Shown: one piece after another, positions 48,272 to 60,719 of the stretch
Position numbering within the stretch: the first letter of the stretch is position 1
Layout of the letters: each line of letters opens with the position of its first letter
NCBI GenBank assembly: GCA_006503535.1
Contig: QYRS01000005.1
Span: forward strand, 1,302,001 to 1,366,000
DNA: 64,000 nucleotides
Origin: Arthrinium phaeospermum
Taxonomy: Eukaryota; Ascomycota; Sordariomycetes; Amphisphaeriales; Apiosporaceae
Direction: 5' to 3'
Made by a program: the position numbers and the translations under genes
Notes under the pieces: generated by a model
Seen by the model: only the letters and a program-made list of their open reading frames with translations
Databases searched by the model: none
What the model was told of the DNA's origin: nothing

Positions 48272-50143
48272 TTAGGAGCCTAGTATATTTTTCGGCTGAT
48301 GGACGTTACAGCGATTAAACTAGGACCAAGACATGGTCTCGTAGTATCGATAGGCACAGCAAGCCATGGCTTGGCAATATGTTGCTCTTGTGTGCAGGAA
48401 CGAGCAGTGCAGTGCGCCACGTGCCAACCGGTTGGGAGTATTAGGCGCTGAACCTAACGCCTAACGTACCTAGTGTCTGACCAAACTGAGAGATTTTATA
48501 AATACGTATATCAAATACCGATAGCTTCCCAATACTAACGAGAAAAAGCAAGCTATAGTGACAGTTCCAAGAGGATACGTAATCATTATTGTCAGGAGAC
48601 AACTTCAGCTCGTGGAAAAGATTCGGATTTGCTTGGTCTATGTGCCTTTCTCCTTTTTCTATGAAGTATTTCATCCCCACTTACCCTCCCCCCCCCAACA
48701 ACAACAAACAAATATTTCCACCTCCCCATCTACAAGTTAAAGCTGCATGCATTGCTACTAACACTTACAGTATACCCATTAACACGTATAGTAGGTAGCA
48801 TCCTGTTAATTGTTTCCGACTTCCAATGGTCTTGGGTGATTGATTGACTGGGATGGCGGGGTCTTGTCTTCCCCATAAAGTCATGGCGAGAGCTTTCCCC
48901 ATGGGCATCAGAGGCGGTGCACATCTCGCCCGAGTCTGGATCCCACGTACGTGCCTGCCCAACACCTGACGCCTTATCACGACAATATAAAATTATACTT
49001 AGGTCATAGACAAGCGTTCGTGTGTTCTCGTAAGTGAGCCTTGCCAAGACGGTAGCACTACCCCAGCAGAATAGCAGAATGACTCTTGATCCGAGAGAAC
49101 CGCTATAGTCTGATACTATTTGATATCATTGAATTTATCGGCTTGTTCTCCATACTCCAAATCTTTATGTCTTATATATATACCACCGCGACTCACCTAG
49201 ACATAAGCCATAATGTTGGACAACCTTCCCACTAACTGTAGCATTGGTATAAGTTCAGGTAGTAGGAAGCAGATGCCATTAACGAATTCTGTAGGATTCG
49301 CGGCCCTTCATATATACATGGTCCATGCGGAGCTCGAAGGAATCGTATTTCAGGCAAACTCTTCAGCTTGGGAGACTCGCGGTCATTGCGAACGTGGTGA
49401 CCGTCTGGGATATTGGGCGAAATGTTAAGGATGTCTATCAAGGAGGACATAACAGTCATGATAATTCCGATCATGCAGAGCTGAACATCCGTTGATACGA
49501 ACCCCCCAGTTCTAATCAGCCCCCTTTTCAAAGCGGCTCATTCCATGAATCACTCCAATGCCAACAGATCCCACCGCACATGCAATCCCATCAGCCTGCT
49601 AAACTATGCGTGGAGGGTTATTGTTTACATGTAAATACCCAAGCAATGCGAATAGGGGTATTATTAGTTCATCGCATCTTGCCATATGGTAGTTTGTGAC
49701 ACTTGAAATGTGATTGTGCTACTACAATGCCATGCGAGATACCAGCAGGCTAAATTGCCACAACTTGGGAGCATCTGGACTTTAATACTTAGGGTACTTG
49801 AGAGAAGCGAATTGCTTCCAAGCGGGATGACCAGAAATTCAAAGGAGATACATGTATACTTAATTGGTGTGGAAGAAGTTACCGTGTACAATGTCAAGTT
49901 TGGAAGGCGTGACACTGCCCACATCAATCTGATCTTTTGACGTTCACCAGGCAAGCACCCACTTCCATATTTTGACGGCTTCATCACCACCCCGTTCCTC
50001 TTATTTTACCCTTCATACTTTCAGAATTTTTGAGTCGGGAAACCAGACAGTCCTTTGGTGCCTCCGATTTTCTATCACCCCCTTCTCCCTTGCTTTGACA
50101 ACCCCTGCCCTCTCCCTATCTCGTGAAGCCCAAATCACCCGCC
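48272..50143. other. Spacer between the AT-rich element and the DNA glycosylase
   Basis: Composition returns to normal at once. No gene is supported. A C9 run followed by CAA-rich sequence lies near 48690-48720. The last 150 bp, pyrimidine-rich, are the likely promoter and leader of the glycosylase. Confidence 0.5.
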
Positions 50144-51964
50144 ATGCAGACCCGCGCTGCTGCAAGAAGAGCTGCAGAAGTTGCGCAAGTCCAGCTACCA
50201 GTTCACGAGAGTGAATCTAAGTTGGATGGCCCAGAAGAAGGTGCTCCCGACCACAAAGCCACCATACTCGCTGCATCTTCTAGTTCCACTGCCCAGACAG
50301 AAACTGCAGTGACTACAGCCAGGTCAGGCGTAGTTTCCAACCCACCAAGCGATCCCATCCCCAATACAATTGGAGCCGCGACAGTTGCTCCAAACTCCAC
50401 CACCAGGAAGAGAAGCAGGAAGACCTCGAATGTACCAGTTAGAGGTGGTTGGGATGTGTTGCCGCACAATCTTGGTCAGCTATGGACACCCAACAATTCA
50501 GCTGACGGGGAGGCGAATGGTACACAACTGAACAACCTGTATGAAGATATTGCGGATGTACCACTCAAAAAGAGACTGCGCAGTTCCACAGCCTCGTCCA
50601 GCAACGAGGTTGTTGCCGCAGTCCCCGCGATTCCTTCTTTCGTGGGCCACAAGGAGCAACCGCAGAATCACGCGCAAGAACAGGAGGTCAAAGAGAATGC
50701 GGGGCAGCAATCGCCATCCAAAGTCGAGCAGAAGACACCCAAGCGAAAAGCAAGGAAGACAAAGGATAATCCATATGGCCTGACTCCAGGCGAGACACCA
50801 TATCCAGACTGGCAAGGTCCCAACCCTGAGCAGTGCGAGGAAGTCTATCGTATCCTTGCCGACATGCATGACGATGTTCAGCCCCTTCCACCGCAAAAGA
50901 TACCGGCCCCTTCGCTTGAAGTCGCAGGCTGCGGCGAGGTCCCTTGTGTCCTCGATGGCCTAATTCGAACAGTCTTGAGTGGCTCAACTACGTTTGATAC
51001 GGCGGATAAGATGCTGCAGGCACTAGTCGAGAAGTTTGGTGTCTCGGAAGAGGGAACTGGTGCTGGCAGTGTTAATTGGAACAACATCAGAATTGCGGAC
51101 TATGATGACGTCTATCAACAACTGAAGTCAGGGGGTCTGGGGGCCAACAAGGCCAAAAATATCCAGGCCATCCTAGGCATGGTCTACGAAGAGAATATGC
51201 AGCGGCGTGCTGCATACATCGAAGAACAAGAAACTGGCAAAACAGCGGAGGTTGTTTGTGCGTCCTCAAAGACAAAGGGCCAGAAGGACCTTGAGATTTT
51301 GAGAGCAGACCAGAACAAGCTCAACCTCGACTTCATGCATGATATGACAAAGGACGAAGCTCTACAACATTTTGTGCGATATCCTGGCGTTGGTGTAAAG
51401 ACCGCGGCATGTGTAACACTGTTTTCGCTGCAGCGACCTTGTTTCGCGGTGGATACCCATGTCTTTCGCATGTCGAGATGGCTGGGCTGGGTCCCTCAGA
51501 AAACCAACGAAGACGATACCTTCAGACATCTTGAAGTCAGATGTCCTGACCATCTCAAGTACGGTCTCCATCAACTTTTTATCCGACATGGAAAAACATG
51601 CTACAGATGCAATGATAAAAGCTTCAAGGGCACAGAGGGATGGGATGAGTCGGTTTGCCCCTTGGAGCAGCTACTGGACCGCTTCTCTAAGCGTCAAGCA
51701 AAGCCGAAGGAGCTGACGAAGCCCAAGAGCAAGGGCAAAAAGAAGAGCGACCCCAATGACGATATCGCCAGTGAAGTTGACAAAGGGGAGACTTCTCACA
51801 AACCAGGCGCTGAGAGGATGGAGGAAGATACAATAACCAACACCGATGTTGCACCAGATGGCAACCCACACACTGACAATAACGATGGCAACCCAACAGA
51901 AGGCGAATCTGAGCTTTCAGAGCTCGAAAGCTCGGATCTTGAACCAGAAAGCCTTCAAACCTAA
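50144..51964 (+). CDS. HhH-GPD DNA glycosylase/AP lyase, endonuclease III-like
   Basis: A single exon gives 606 aa from the ATG at 50144, in a good context (cccgccATG); the frame is open further upstream but without an ATG. The first 250 residues or so are basic and disordered, with several Lys-rich clusters that could direct nuclear import. The C-terminal half carries the helix-hairpin-helix YPGVGVKTAACV with the Schiff-base Lys419. The catalytic Asp437 lies in FAVDTHVFRMSRWLGW, 18 residues later, the same spacing as Lys120 and Asp138 of E. coli EndoIII. This predicts a bifunctional glycosylase/lyase removing oxidised or mismatched pyrimidines. The C-terminal Cys (TCYRCND then SVCPLEQ) do not follow the usual C-x6-C-x2-C-x5-C iron-sulfur spacing. 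The tail is acidic and Ser-rich. Confidence 0.88.
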   Translation: MQTRAAARRAAEVAQVQLPVHESESKLDGPEEGAPDHKATILAASSSSTAQTETAVTTARSGVVSNPPSDPIPNTIGAATVAPNSTTRKRSRKTSNVPVRGGWDVLPHNLGQLWTPNNSADGEANGTQLNNLYEDIADVPLKKRLRSSTASSSNEVVAAVPAIPSFVGHKEQPQNHAQEQEVKENAGQQSPSKVEQKTPKRKARKTKDNPYGLTPGETPYPDWQGPNPEQCEEVYRILADMHDDVQPLPPQKIPAPSLEVAGCGEVPCVLDGLIRTVLSGSTTFDTADKMLQALVEKFGVSEEGTGAGSVNWNNIRIADYDDVYQQLKSGGLGANKAKNIQAILGMVYEENMQRRAAYIEEQETGKTAEVVCASSKTKGQKDLEILRADQNKLNLDFMHDMTKDEALQHFVRYPGVGVKTAACVTLFSLQRPCFAVDTHVFRMSRWLGWVPQKTNEDDTFRHLEVRCPDHLKYGLHQLFIRHGKTCYRCNDKSFKGTEGWDESVCPLEQLLDRFSKRQAKPKELTKPKSKGKKKSDPNDDIASEVDKGETSHKPGAERMEEDTITNTDVAPDGNPHTDNNDGNPTEGESELSELESSDLEPESLQT

Positions 51965-53137
51965 TCGTTGGCTTGCCCGCAAGCAACGACACAAATACAT
52001 GTATGTATGAACAGGATGGACGATTTGCTGGAGATACGAGGGGCACAACCTCAAAAGAGGTTCACCACATGCAGTTTGCGCTGGGTTTCTACGTCAACGT
52101 TGCCTTGAATTACGAACTGTACATACTGAATCGAGAAGAATAGCGTCGAATTTCACCCATAATGTTTGATTCAATTACTTGTACAGGCATAGCTGGACAA
52201 TTGAAACTAACCTTACCTACTAAATCCTACCTGACACTTTGCAGGGGTTGAGTGCCGATCTTATCGATAAAGCATACCAATCGCGCTTTGGCTTTGCGCT
52301 GCATGCTCTTTACGCGCTGATAGGGTGGCCTTGAGACCTCCTTGAGTGGGAAAACACCGGCTGTAACTGTGCAGCCATTTTATTTGCCGTGCTGTGGCAA
52401 TGGAAAGAGCAACCATTACCTGTAGTGCATCATCATTGTTGTCTTTGAACTGGCCTCGCATACTTCCCGGGAGGGAGACCGCACTTTCCTTTCCAGGTGG
52501 CTTTCGTTGATATAGTTGAAGTGCTACCTACAGTGCTGTGAATTGTTCGTTCGTTGTCTTTCGTTAATTCGGTACATGCTTGGTCCCTTTCCACCACCAG
52601 GTGCCATTTGCCTATCGGCGAACCGACTTTGAATCTTCCAAGTGAGCATTGCAACACCAACTTCGCCGATACTCTGGTGCGCCGACACGCTTTCTCTCGG
52701 CGACTATTTCGACTTGCCTATTACCATAATTTATTACTTCCCTACCTTCCAAATTACAAGTCACGAATTAATCACCCAATGGCAACTGCGGCAACTGCCC
52801 TCCCAACCACAACCACAACCACAACCACAACCACACCCCATCGAAGTCGCACTTGCATCACCTCACCACCACATTCGAGGCTTGTTTCTTTGGACCGCAG
52901 TCCGATTTAGCAGAAAAACCAGACCTCCATCTGCTGGAAATTTGTTGGGCTTGCGTGCGCTCAATCAACTTTCCAGCTTGATTCGGAGCTTAGACCGAGA
53001 CCGAACACGAACCCCCAAAAGCAAAATAATAATCTCGACCTAAGGCAAAGCTTCTTTCTACAACTTCTTTCCTCCTCCGTCTCCACGATCGCCCTGCGCG
53101 GCATGCTGCTACCCCAGTAGCAAACAACCCGGACAAG
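51965..53137. other. Spacer and sen1 leader region
   Basis: No gene is supported. A hexanucleotide CCACAA-type microsatellite lies at about 52804-52836. Small frames on both strands lack motifs. The final few hundred bases are the probable promoter and 5' leader of the helicase gene. Confidence 0.5.
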
Positions 53138-56100
53138 ATGGCGCTCGATAGCAGCATGAACGCCCTAGGGCGCGCATGCGAGGATTTCATTGCCATTCCA
53201 CTCGACCTGCATTTGATGTGCCCCAAGACCTCCGAGGACGACGAAGAGGATTACGACGATCTAGAGGAGCCCGGCGACATCGGAGTTGACCTAAAAAAGC
53301 AGAGAGTTGAGGAGGGTTCGACTCGTCTAGATGTTACTTACCGCTGCTCTCTCATTCTGGGCTTCTCGGATGAAGCCTTCAAGGAAGTGCAAAATACCTT
53401 CAAGACACGAACCAACGAACTTCTCACAACCTGCTCGGCTTGCGTCCGCGGATGGCACCGAAGCCGGAAGCGTTTCTTGAAGTACCTCTCAGAGTATGTT
53501 CCTCCTCCAGTGCTCCCCCATTGAATTGCTGCTTCACGCACAGGGTACTAATAATCATTCCTATTACTAGGGCACATGCCGATGACGTCGTTGCCGCGAT
53601 GGAAGCCGAGCTAAACAGATTCGACGCTGAGCGCATCACTCAAGGTCTCGAGAACGCTAAGCAGTTTATGAAGACCCGCGAGGGTTCCATTGATCAGAGA
53701 ACATTCATAGAGGAGGGCCACGTCGAGTACCTCATAGCGCTGTACGAGGCGCTATGTTGTATCACATATCTGAGCGTACCAGAAAATCGAGTGGCCTTCA
53801 ATTACGTTTTCAAGAGGGTGCAGGAGCGTCGCGTTCTGAAGCTGGGCGAGGTGCTTCCTACAATGACCTTCTTTCTGTTTGACGAGGACGATGTTCGTCA
53901 CAAGTTCGCCACGACCTCCTGGTCCCGTAACCTCGATGTTACGGCTGACGATTTCCAATGGGCTGTCAAAGAGAATCTTGAGGATGCTATCAAGAAAATT
54001 GCCGTCCTGAACTCTCCGTCAAAGCAAGTCCAGCGTTTCTGGGAAGGCCTCAGTCTCATACTGCACGCTCTCGATAAACAAATCGTCGTACAGGCCTTCG
54101 GTGCACTGGACGTTCAACCCAGTATCTACCAGACCATGCTTAACCACATGAGCATCAATTCGGTGCCCAATCTGGCCATTGTTCTGAAGGTGTTCTGCAT
54201 TATCTTGCAAAAGGCACCCAAGGGTCTATGGGGCACGTTCGCAAACTTTTCGCCGGCCTCTGTCGCCGAGCAAGTTTTCGCAAGCTCGGCCTACTGTCCC
54301 TTGCTATCTCAGACGAAGCAATTCGCTCTTTCCATGCCCGAGGACGAGAATCAGGTAGGCCCAGTAGCCGCTGCATGGGTGAAGCCATTCCTGGAGTCCA
54401 TCCCTGCAAACCAGCGGGGCGACGCTTGCGACTCTATCTTGCATCATTTCCTTGACAGGATTGCCAGGGATAGTTCGATGCCGGGTGATGGCCGCGAAGT
54501 CTGCTATCGTGGTGCCGCCGAGGCCTTGTTGTCGACGATTACCGCCTTCCTCTCGAAAGATTTCAAGATCAACCCGTCATCTTCCACGATCCACACTAAT
54601 CGGATCCTGAATCTTGTAATCAAATACAAGGATATGCTCACGGGCATGGCCCGGGTCTCGCCTAGGAACCAATCCAATGGCCACATTTCGCAAATCACGC
54701 TGTCAGTTATCCGCCACTCACTGATGCTTGATTCACGGATCACGTTTGAAGAATTCAACGCTCATCACCGAAATGATAACCTCGTCCAACGCGAGATTAC
54801 CAGGGACTCGTCCATGATTTGGGACGCTGCCCTGGGCATATTACTCCCTGGAGCGGGCCAGCTGGCAAAGCACATGCTGGCCGCCACACTACCGCTCATT
54901 CCGGTAGAGACATTCCGTCCCAAGAAGCTGGAGAAGTTAACAAAGCCCAAGGAGGAGTTCAATAAGGGTCTCAGCGGTACAAATGAGGTTATTGGGCGTA
55001 TGATCGATCGGTTGGCCGAGTTTGATTCCGCGGAGCTCACTGAACTCTCCGCGAACCCCCAGACAATACAAGCTATTGTCGCTTCGCTGATCAATGGCGA
55101 CCCCGCCGTCCATACGGCTGGCGTGGCATTCATCAAGACGTTGACAGATGAGGATAGCAGAAGCGACGCGATCCTAAAGCTTGTAGACCGGCAATTCTCA
55201 CTTGCTCTTGTCTCCTTCACTCTAGCCGTCTCCAAGGTGGTTGCTGGTAAGAGTCTTTGGTCACCGCAAATTCAGATACATCGATGCTCCAAAGATTTCC
55301 TAGCAGCACTATGCGATCCTGCCGCGGGTCTTCTTCGCTCCAAGAAACTGGACCAGGGCGAGCGCGATGCTGTCAGAAATTGGTGGGTCTCTCAGTGGGC
55401 ATTCATTGAGACTGCTCTGAATGATCTGGATGCCTGGAGTAGATTGGTCGACACGGAGACAATGAAGAACTTTTGCCGCGACGTGATGGAACTAGCAGAC
55501 GCTCTTCTGGCCCAAGATGGCCTCCTGTCCTCAGCGCTGGCAACTCCTTCGAACAAAGAGGACCCGACTGAAGATGAAATCAAGGGGTCTCTAGCAGGGC
55601 TACTGGAAGAGCCACGGGTCAAGTGCCTCGGTATGGTGAAGATGTTGCGCCTAAAGGATAAGCATCTTGTCAGCACAACTGTCAATGGCCTGGTGAAACT
55701 CTTTCGACGTCTGGCGGAGAATAAAATCGAGGTTGTTGATACAGCCCTGCAATATATTCGCGAGACCTGTATGCGAAATTCTGCGGGCAAGTTTCGAATT
55801 AACACCAACTTGGATGACCAACAACGCGCCGAGCTTCTCCGGGCCCTCGGTGAGGACGAGGACGATGTCCAAATCGTTGAGGTCAAGAAGGCCGATGTTA
55901 CTAAAAAGCAGTCCAGCCTCGATGCCTGGTCAAGATCCGGAGACGATTCCTCGGGGTCTACCCCCAAGTCTGCAACGACCACTTCTACTCCAGTCAAACA
56001 TGACCTGACGGACCTAACCCCTGGCCTGAACAAGAGCCTCGACGTTCTGGCCCGGATGAAAGCACGGAACGAAGAAAAGGCCAGAGTTAAAGCCGTCGCT

Positions 56101-59100
56101 TTAAAGCCTGCCCCACCGAAATTCGACCCGGCCAATGCGGCTAGGATCCGCGAGAAACGCCAGAAAGAAAAAGAAGAGAATAAACGGAGAAACGCAGAAG
56201 CTGTTGCACGAGCCCAAGCATTGCGAGGACAGAAGCCCATCAATGCCGGGGAAGGCTCTGGCCTCCAGGGTCTATCTGGGATCCAAGGCAAGGATCATGC
56301 ACCGCAGAAGAGCGAGATCATGGTTGGCTCTTCATCAGAAGATGAAGATGATTCGGAGGATGATGCGGCATTCCTAGCACAGACGAGTGCTGGAAAACTG
56401 AGAGCCGAAGATGCCTCGAAGCGAGTACAGCTGCTGAAGAAGCAGGCGCTCGGCCCAGTAAAGAAGACCAAGATCCAGCGTTCTGCTAAGGATATGCGAG
56501 CACGACTGATCCCCCCTATGGATGTTCTCCACCAGGCCATTCTCGAATGGGATATTTTCCATAAAGGGAACGACCCTCCTAATAGTGTCCCTTGCTCCAA
56601 GGTCACGGAAACCTACACGGATCCATCTCAGTACAAGAAGATCTTTCTGCCTTTGCTCATCTACGAAGCTTGGCAATCGTTCGCTACGGCCATGGGAGAG
56701 ACAACGTCCAAGCCGTTCGGGATCAAGATCCAGAACCGCATGTCGGTAGACAAATTCTTTGAAGTCAGCACCGTTATGCCCATGGACAAGACCGACAAAG
56801 ATCGCTGGCTTGCTGAAGGCGACATTGTTCTTCTATCTGCATCGTCCCAGCCGCTTCAGTCCCCCAGCGATCCCCATTGTCTTGCACGTATTTGGCGCAC
56901 CACGGTACGAAACGGAAGTCTTGAGGTCTCGTATCGTCTCAGCGGGAGGCCCGGACCCATAATCCAACTCCTCATCCCTCAAGCCGAGATTTATGCTGTG
57001 AAAATAACCAACATGACCACTATCGAGAGAGAGTTTGCATCACTTGAAAGTCTCCAGTACTACGACTTGATGCCCGAGATTCTAGAAGGCAAACCGTCTC
57101 CTATGCTGACGTACAGCCGTGAAGCTGTGGAGAGAATCATGGACAACTACCAGCTCAACCAGGGTCAAGCAAAGGCTATCTTGAATGCGAAAGACAATGA
57201 CGCCTTCACCCTTATTCAAGGCCCCCAGGTACAGGAAAGACCAAGACGATCGTAGCCATGGTTGGTGCCCTGATGACAGGCTCCTTCCAGACCACTACTG
57301 GAACGATGGTCAAGAAGCCGGGCGTTACTGGTCCGAATCAGGCAATGTCCAAGAAGTTGCTGGTGTGTGCCCCCAGTAACGCTGCTGTCGACGAATTGGT
57401 TCTCCGATTGAAGCAAGGCGTCAAATCAATCAATGGATCGTTTCACAAGATTAACGTCATTCGACTTGGCCGTAGCGATGCCATCAATGCTGCTGTCAGA
57501 GACGTTACATTGGACGAGCTTGTGAAGGCGCGCTTGGAAGGGGTGAAGGAGTCGAACGGAGGTCCGAGTGAGCGACAGAAGCTCCACGAAGAGGCCGGCA
57601 AAATCAAAAAGGAAATCACCGATCTTCGACCACAACTGGAAGCAGCACGAACTCTAGACGATCGCCAACAAGCGAATAGTCTTCAACGCCGCTGGGACGA
57701 ACTGAAGAAACATCAAACATCCATCGGAGCAAAGATCGACGCCAACAAAGACAGCGGGATGACAGCGGCTCGTGAAAGTGAGATTCAGCGGAGAAAGGTG
57801 CAGCAAGAGATTCTAGATGGCGCGCAGGTCCTGTGCGCAACACTCAGTGGATCTGGTCACGAGATGTTCAAGGGTCTCAACGTTGAGTTCGAGACGGTCA
57901 TTATTGATGAGGCGGCTCAGTGTGTTGAGCTCAGTGCTTGATTCCCTTGAAGTACGGTTGCTCCAAGTGCATTCTGGTGGGAGATCCCAAACAGCTTCCC
58001 CGACAGTGCTCAATCAGCGGGCCGCTAGATTCGGCTACGACCAGAGTCTGTTTGTTCGAATGCAGCGCAACCACGAGAGTTACATACACCTTCTCGACAC
58101 CCAATACCGTATGCACCCCGAGATCAGCAGGTTTCCAGCTCAAGAGTTCTACGAGGGTAAGCTGCTCAACGGCGGGACATGGCAAGGCTTCGTCATCAGC
58201 CTTGGCATCAGCGTGGCCTGCTTGGGCCGTATCGCTTCTTCGATGTTAAAGGTACCCAGGAAAGGGGTGCCAAGGGACAATCTCTCGTCAACCACGAGGA
58301 GCTGAAGGTTGCCATGTCGCTCTACGAACGCTTCCGAAAGGACAATCCGAGTGTGGACACGAAAGGCAAGATCGGTATCATTACCCCGTACAAGGCGCAA
58401 CTCTATGAGCTCCGAAACCGGTTCACGGGTAGATATGGACCGGGCATCACAGAGGAGATTGAGTTCAACACCACCGACGCCTTTCAAGGTAGGGAGTGTG
58501 AGATTATCATCTTCTCTTGTGTGCGTGCGAGTCCTACAGGCGGCATCGGTTTCATGACCGATATCCGACGCATGAACGTCGGTCTCACACGTGCTAAATC
58601 CTCGCTTTGGATCCTTGGAGACTCGCGAGCCTTGGTCCAAGGTGAATTCTGGAACAAGCTTATCGAAGATGCCAAGGGCAGGGACCGATATACTGGCAAT
58701 ATTGTTGGCCAGCTCGGCGTGCCCGGTATCAAAGTGCCGCTTCCCGACTTTGATGAGTATTCGCCTCCTCCTGCCGAGCCCCTACCTCCTCCCAAGGAAC
58801 CCGAGGAGGAGGCCAAGCCCAGGCTAGAGGATGTAGAGATGACAGATGCTCCCGTTCTGTCGAACCTGCCCCCCAAACGGAAAACCCCGCAGTTGCCTCA
58901 GACCTATACTGTTGTTGGGAGCGGGAGTCATGCACCGCCCCCTGGCAGCTTCAACAACTACCCGCCGCGCTTCACGGGGCTGGACGAGAAAGGTGAGGCG
59001 GTTTCAAATCCCGGGCAGACTAGTGATCGTCCGGTCATCCATTCATCGGGTCAAAAGCGGCCTCTTGACAACCCTGGAGGTTTACCACCCGCCCAAAAAG

Positions 59101-59487
59101 GTACGTACATGACCGCAAGCAGCTGATTATAGATATCCGTGGCTTACAAACATAACCCGCATAGATCCCCACCGGTCCCAGCGGCACTGGTGGCTTCCTT
59201 CCTGGCAAGTCTAGACCCGCGCCCCTCCGAGGCCCAAGGACCCCTCGGCCATGTCGGTATTGGGAATCGAATCGCAGGGAGGGTCGTCTTCTTCTGGCCC
59301 GGCGAACCCCCCGCCGAATGCCCCCAAGGTTAGTTGTTTTCTTTGGTTACACATGATCAAACCTAGTTGTTGCTAACAGTACACAGGGACCTTCGGCAGC
59401 ACGTCGGCAACCGCCTAATCCTATGGTACAGCGGAAGAAAAGCCGGCTGACCCCTTCATCCAACGCAAACCCGGCAAACCAAACTAG
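53138..59487 (+). CDS. sen1: Sen1-type superfamily 1 RNA/DNA helicase; frame broken in the helicase domain
   Basis: Exon 1 is 53138-53493; the next exon starts at 53571 (GTATGT donor, ACTAG acceptor) and runs open to 57255, covering the long N-terminal helical region. The helicase motifs then continue in other frames. These are Walker A (57219-57242), APSNAAVDELVLRLK, IIDEAAQCVE, GDPKQLP, LLDTQYRMHPEIS, IITPYKAQ, TTDAFQGRECEIIIFSCVRA, and the TDIRRMNVGLTRAK motif VI. Four single-base deletions explain the changes: C-run 57222-57226, T-run 57938-57939, C-run 57998-58001 and G-run 58174-58176. Two more short C-runs (59167-59170, 59222-59225) look suspect after an intron at 59101-59164. A last intron lies at 59329-59386. 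Sen1 unwinds R-loops and terminates Pol II transcription. Given the essential role and the homopolymer sites, sequence error is as likely as a true pseudogene. The 3' end (stop at 59485-59487) is inferred. Confidence 0.85.
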
Positions 59488-60719
59488 TGAAACCCCGTAT
59501 TCCTAGGAGTCCCACCCGTCGCAGCGTCAAGATGACTTCCATATATATGTATATTCACGAAAGACGAACCGTAGATGAATTACGGGAGCCTCTAGGTAGA
59601 GCCGACTTTCCGGTAGAGGGAATCGTGTAGGATATAGGACTGGTAGCAGCCTCACAAGAAGGCCAGGGCGACGTTTGCATCCGGATTCCTCAAGGACCCG
59701 ATGATGTTCTCTTTACGTCCCCTGATCAGGCTAAAAGCTACGTTGCATTAAGCGACACACGAGATAGACGGTTGATTCCCCCCTGGAGCTAGACTTTTGA
59801 TTGCTGTCTTCCATCTGCCGCTGATACGTGGAGGACAGGCTGTGGCTGAACCCTCGATTTGAAATGAGCTTGGTCTACGGTAGGTCACGAGTGATGCATC
59901 CCCCATTAAGTACATACATGTCATGAACCGGGCGTGTAGCTGCATCTGTCCGCCGTGCTGTGTCTGGCCCCCTCTGCCGAAGTGTCCCCCGAAATCGTGT
60001 GTAAGCGGGAATGCATCTCGCGGTGCCACCCCACTCGGAACGGCTCTTGCGCTGCATCATTACCATGGATATGATATGTACAGTGCGTTGAGACATTGTC
60101 TCATGTCTGTAACTGCATATCCAGCCGGTTTTGCATGACATCCAATTTGTGGATCGCATTTTCCAGAAACTGTCTTTCATACCTGTTCGACCCCTATTCT
60201 ACTCCAAGACATACATGAACCGCTCTCTCGGCCTCCAGCCGTGCATGTTGCCATCATTATCATAAGAACCATGCAAGTCCGCGCTTTGCAGTTCCCAGGC
60301 CATGCCACGATTCCAGTCTACTCGGTTCTCTCTAGACATTATTCGATTGAGGTATTCTTAGTAGTAAAGTACAATCGTCCATTTCCCCCAAAGTCAACTC
60401 CTACCCAGTACGCCAGTCAACAGACACCGTATATATCACGTCCGTTGTACCTCGAAACGATATGAACACATGAAAACAAATTGGCCGCAGTACATGCCGT
60501 GTCGGATCACGTCTCCGGTCCATTTGAACACCTCTACACCCCCATCAGAACAAAGCAAATCTGGCGTCTTCTTCCTCGTTCCCTCTTCTCCGCGCCCCTC
60601 GATGAGGCTGCTGCTCTCGCCGTGGGCGGCGGCTGGCACTTTGCAGCCCTCCTATTAAGGCCTCCTCACCTGGCAGGACCTGGCGCTCTTGTTCAATACT
60701 GCCAGCGCTGCTGTTGCCG
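59488..60719. other. Convergent 3' spacer after sen1
   Basis: About 1.2 kb between two convergent genes. It should contain the sen1 3' untranslated region and that of the minus-strand gene ending at 60720. No RNA gene or repeat was recognised. Confidence 0.45.

Noticed and set aside
52261..52461. Minus-strand frame with a GGLKATL stretch recalling the Con-6 repeat
   Set aside because: The Asn-Pro-Asn and EAK part of the motif is missing and no convincing exon structure joins it to anything.
57226..57260. An intron or programmed frameshift to explain the Walker A break in sen1
   Set aside because: Both frames are coding up to the same few bases, leaving no room for an intron. A single missing C in the GPPGTGKT codons restores the motif exactly.
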